Shown: positions 4,814 through 7,213 of the stretch, in pieces
How positions within the stretch are numbered: position 1 is the stretch's first letter
Layout: every line of letters starts with the position of its first letter
DNA from: Burkholderiaceae bacterium
GTDB lineage: Bacteria; Pseudomonadota; Gammaproteobacteria; Burkholderiales; Burkholderiaceae_C
Reading direction: 5' to 3'
Length of the DNA: 7,213 nucleotides
NCBI GenBank assembly: GCA_029864165.1
Contig: JAOTTZ010000090.1
Coordinates: forward strand, 1-7,213
Translations under genes and position numbers: made by a program
The notes under the pieces: generated by a model
What the model was told of the DNA's origin: nothing
Databases searched by the model: none
Seen by the model: the letters and a program-made list of their open reading frames with translations, nothing else

Positions 4814-5992
4814 TCATTGTTCCAACGGCAAGTAGCGGACCGAAAGCACCCCGCTGATCGCCCCAAGGTCCTTCAACACCGCCTGGGCGACTGGGCTGTC
4901 TACATCCACCAGCGTGTAAGCCATGTTGCCGCGCGACTTGTTGACCATGTTGTGGATATTGAGCCCCGTGCGAGCCATCGTGGTCGAAATCTGACCCAGC
5001 ATGTTGGGGACGTTGGCGTTGGCGATCGCCACTCGATACGCCGACTCGCGTGCCATGCCCACGTTGGGAAAATTGACTGCATTGGCCACATTGCCGTGCT
5101 CCAGATAGTCACGCAACTGGTCTATCACCATGACGGCGCAATTCTCTTCGGCCTCGCGCGTGGAAGCCCCCAAGTGGGGCAGGGCGATCACGCCGTCGTG
5201 GCCATGCAAAGCGGCGCTGGGAAAGTCGCACACGTACGCGCTCAGATGCTTGCGCTCGATCGCCGCCAAGACTGCAGAATTGTTCACCACGCCTTCACGC
5301 GCGAAGTTGAGCAATACCGAGCCTGGGCGTGCCTGGCTGACGTTGTCGGCGTTGATCAAGTCGCGCGTCGCATCGACCAGCGGCACGTGCAGGGTGATGA
5401 AGTGGGCGTTTTTCAGCACCTCCGTCACACTGCCAGCCTTTTTCACCTGCGCTGGCAGGCTCCAGGCGGCATCGACGGTGATTTCGGGGTCGTAGCCAAG
5501 CACGTTCATGCCCAGCTTGATGGCGGCGTCGGCCACCAGGCAGCCGATTTTCCCCAGGCCCACGATGCCCAGCGTCTGACCGGCGAGTTCGTAGCCGGCG
5601 TAGGTCTTCTTGCCGTCTTCGACCAGCTTGTCCAGGTCGGGCGACTGCGGGTCGAGATTGGCGACGAAGCGCAACGCGCGTGGAAGATTGCGCGCGGCCA
5701 TCAGCATGCCGGCCAGTACCAGTTCCTTGACCGCGTTGGCGTTGGCACCGGGAGCGTTGAAAACAGGCGCACCTCGCTCGCTCATCGCTTTGACCGGGAT
5801 GTTGTTGGTGCCCGCGCCGGCACGGCCTATCGCCAGTACGCTCGCAGGAATGTCCAAGGCGTGCATGTCCGCAGAGCGGACCAAGACAGCCGCGGGCTGC
5901 GCAACGTCTTTGCCCACGGTGTAGTGCGCCGCGGGAAGGCGCGTCAATCCGTTGGGTGAAATGGCATTGAGCACAAGAATGTCAAAGTGCAT
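4814..5992 (-). CDS. serA: D-3-phosphoglycerate dehydrogenase
   Basis: A 392-residue cytoplasmic enzyme that oxidises 3-phosphoglycerate to 3-phosphohydroxypyruvate with NAD+, the first committed step of serine synthesis. The Rossmann nucleotide-binding loop is GIVGLGKIG (142-150), followed by the acidic residue Asp168 in GYDP, which favours NAD(H). The catalytic Arg is Arg232 (NFAREG) and the catalytic His is His273 (ALPHLGAST). The usual catalytic Glu in the FPTEP-type block is not evident: this protein reads DFPSAA (256-261). A C-terminal ACT domain (about 318-392, [16 protein letters not shown] onward) is the usual site of serine feedback inhibition. It is close in length to the roughly 410-residue E. 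coli-type enzyme and lacks the extra domain of the long forms. The ATG at 5992 has GAGG six bases upstream and overlaps the end of serC by 11 nt, which indicates translational coupling in a serC-serA operon. Confidence 0.95.
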   Translation of the reverse strand: MHFDILVLNAISPNGLTRLPAAHYTVGKDVAQPAAVLVRSADMHALDIPASVLAIGRAGAGTNNIPVKAMSERGAPVFNAPGANANAVKELVLAGMLMAARNLPRALRFVANLDPQSPDLDKLVEDGKKTYAGYELAGQTLGIVGLGKIGCLVADAAIKLGMNVLGYDPEITVDAAWSLPAQVKKAGSVTEVLKNAHFITLHVPLVDATRDLINADNVSQARPGSVLLNFAREGVVNNSAVLAAIERKHLSAYVCDFPSAALHGHDGVIALPHLGASTREAEENCAVMVIDQLRDYLEHGNVANAVNFPNVGMARESAYRVAIANANVPNMLGQISTTMARTGLNIHNMVNKSRGNMAYTLVDVDSPVAQAVLKDLGAISGVLSVRYLPLEQ

Positions 5993-7067
5993 GGCTGACC
6001 TCGAACTCTTTCATGTAGTTGACCAGTGCTTGAACGCCCTCGATCGGCATGGCGTTGTAGATCGAAGCGCGCATTCCGCCCACCGAGCGGTGGCCCTTTA
6101 ACTGCAACATGCCACGCGCTTGCGCACCTTTGAGAAACGCTGCGTCGAGTTTTTCGTCGCGTAATCTGAAGGGCACGTTCATCAACGACCGGTCTTCGCG
6201 TGCAACGGGGTTGGCGTAGAAAGGCGAATTGTCGATGTATTCGTACAGCAATGCCGCCTTCTTGCGGTTGAGCTCTGCCATCTTGGTCAGCCCGCCGTGC
6301 TGCTTGAGCCACTGGAACACCAGGCCGGCGATGTAAACGGCGAAAGTGGGTGGCGTGTTGACCATGGAGTCGTTGTCCGCTTGCAGCTTGTAGTCGAAAA
6401 CAGACGGCGTGGTCGGCAGCGCGTGCCCGATCAGATCATCGCGCACGATGACGATGGTCAGGCCCGCAGGGCCGATGTTTTTTTGGGCGCCGCAGTAGAT
6501 TAGGCCGTAACGGCTGACTTCCACGGGTTGCGACAAGATGTTCGACGACATGTCGGCCACCAGCGGCACGTTGCCTGTGTCGGGTGTCCAGTGGTACTCC
6601 ACGCCGCCTATGGTCTCGTTCGAGCAGATGTGCACGTAAGCGGCGTTGGGGTCGAGATTCCAGCTGTCTTGCTTGGGCACGCTGGCGAAGTGGTTAGCTT
6701 CGGAACTGGCAGCCACATTGACCTTGCAATGGTTTTTGGCTTCCTTGATTGATTTCTTGGACCACTCGCCGGTGTTGACGTAGTCGGCGCCGGCGCGGCC
6801 GCGCAGCAAATTCATGGGCACAAAAGCGTTCTGGCCGATCGCGCCACCTTGCAGGAACAGTACTTTGTAATTTTGGGGAATAGCCATCAGCTCGCGCAGC
6901 AGCGCTTCGGCCTGCGCGTGGATGGCAATGAATTCTTTGCCGCGGTGGCTCATCTCCATCACCGACATGCCCGAACCATGCCAGTCGAGCATTTCGTCGG
7001 CCGCCTGGCGCAGCACCGGCTCAGGCAATGTGGCGGGCCCGGCGCTGAAATTGAATACACGTGTCAT
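5982..7067 (-). CDS. serC: Phosphoserine aminotransferase
   Basis: A 361-residue PLP-dependent enzyme that transaminates 3-phosphohydroxypyruvate with glutamate to give 3-phosphoserine. In many bacteria it also serves the pyridoxal phosphate pathway. The length matches the family (about 360 residues). The N-terminus is the family signature [10 protein letters not shown] (6-15). Other landmarks are SHRGKEF (40-46), [15 protein letters not shown] (73-87), [12 protein letters not shown] (99-110), and the PLP-binding lysine Lys196 in [26 protein letters not shown] (326-339), near the C-terminus, holds conserved substrate-phosphate contacts. The ATG at 7067-7065 is preferred: GGAG lies seven bases upstream and the family signature begins there. 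A longer frame from 7172 would add 35 Pro/Arg-rich residues with no family counterpart. It is the first gene of the serC-serA pair visible here. Confidence 0.97.
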   Translation of the reverse strand: MTRVFNFSAGPATLPEPVLRQAADEMLDWHGSGMSVMEMSHRGKEFIAIHAQAEALLRELMAIPQNYKVLFLQGGAIGQNAFVPMNLLRGRAGADYVNTGEWSKKSIKEAKNHCKVNVAASSEANHFASVPKQDSWNLDPNAAYVHICSNETIGGVEYHWTPDTGNVPLVADMSSNILSQPVEVSRYGLIYCGAQKNIGPAGLTIVIVRDDLIGHALPTTPSVFDYKLQADNDSMVNTPPTFAVYIAGLVFQWLKQHGGLTKMAELNRKKAALLYEYIDNSPFYANPVAREDRSLMNVPFRLRDEKLDAAFLKGAQARGMLQLKGHRSVGGMRASIYNAMPIEGVQALVNYMKEFEVSHAL

Positions 7068-7213
7068 CAAAGGTCTCCGTGGGGGAAAAGTAGGGGGGTC
7101 AAGGGTGCCCAGCATACCCAATGTCGAGAACGCCGGCAGAAAAGCCGGACGGTGCCGCGCATCGCGCCCCATGCCGGCCGGGTAGCGTCGTTGCGCAAGT
7201 GCGACTGCTTTCC
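7068..7213 (-). promoter_or_regulatory. serC upstream region
   Basis: These 146 bases precede serC and contain its ribosome-binding site (GGAG, 7075-7078). All three minus-strand frames stay open from the window edge for much of this stretch, but none shows a recognisable protein, so I cannot tell whether the end of an upstream gene is present. A 5-bp inverted repeat (CCGGC 7133-7137 with GCCGG 7144-7148) is present. I found no clear -35/-10 pair. Confidence 0.35.

Noticed and set aside
4544..5959. Long plus-strand open frame of 471 codons
   Set aside because: It lies almost entirely antisense to serA, whose family motifs are unmistakable. Its translation is rich in His, Arg, Val and Gln with no domain, and there is no ribosome-binding site. 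It is a shadow of GC-rich codon usage.
7133..7148. CCGGC-N6-GCCGG hairpin upstream of serC as a terminator
   Set aside because: The stem is only 5 bp, the T-rich bases lie in the loop rather than after the stem, and no upstream gene end can be identified.

Overview
The window looks like chromosomal DNA of a GC-rich Gram-negative proteobacterium, most likely a betaproteobacterium. This is inferred from PEP-CTERM exported proteins (an exosortase-related trait), an outer-membrane beta-barrel of the TIGR02001/TorF-like type, a lipoprotein protease with a clear lipobox, and the serC-serA gene pair. No taxon can be named from the sequence alone.

Layout. Positions 1-910 (minus strand) carry two tandem genes for exported proteins: a CHRD-domain protein with a C-terminal PEP-CTERM sorting signal, then the first 92 codons of another secreted protein that runs off the left edge. 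An 8-bp hairpin lies between them. Positions 911-1294 are a divergent intergenic region with a 10-bp direct repeat and two identically spaced promoter-like boxes (GAAC-N2-GC-N12-GCGT). Positions 1295-4506 (plus strand) form a tightly packed four-gene operon: an ECF sigma factor; a membrane-bound zinc-binding anti-sigma factor whose periplasmic domain resembles a subtilase propeptide; a subtilisin-like (S8) lipoprotein protease; and an outer-membrane beta-barrel protein. All three junctions are overlaps (ATGA, TTGA, and 11 nt). Positions 4507-4813 are a convergent intergenic region with a tandem 8-mer and two inverted repeats. Positions 4814-7067 (minus strand) hold serA and serC, overlapping by 11 nt; these encode the first two committed steps of serine biosynthesis. 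Positions 7068-7213 are the serC upstream region.

How the genes may work together. serC and serA are ordinary housekeeping genes. The sigma/anti-sigma/protease/barrel operon is the interesting part. It looks like a cell-envelope signalling module. The anti-sigma factor should hold the sigma factor at the inner membrane. Its periplasmic domain looks like the inhibitory prodomain of the protease family encoded next door. The protease has its own prodomain-like region and an atypical active site, with Asp where the oxyanion-hole Asn is expected. A simple hypothesis is that protease and anti-sigma recognise each other through this propeptide-like domain, and that the barrel and the divergent PEP-CTERM proteins are the sensed or regulated surface components. 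This is inference from gene order and domain resemblance; no function has been shown here.
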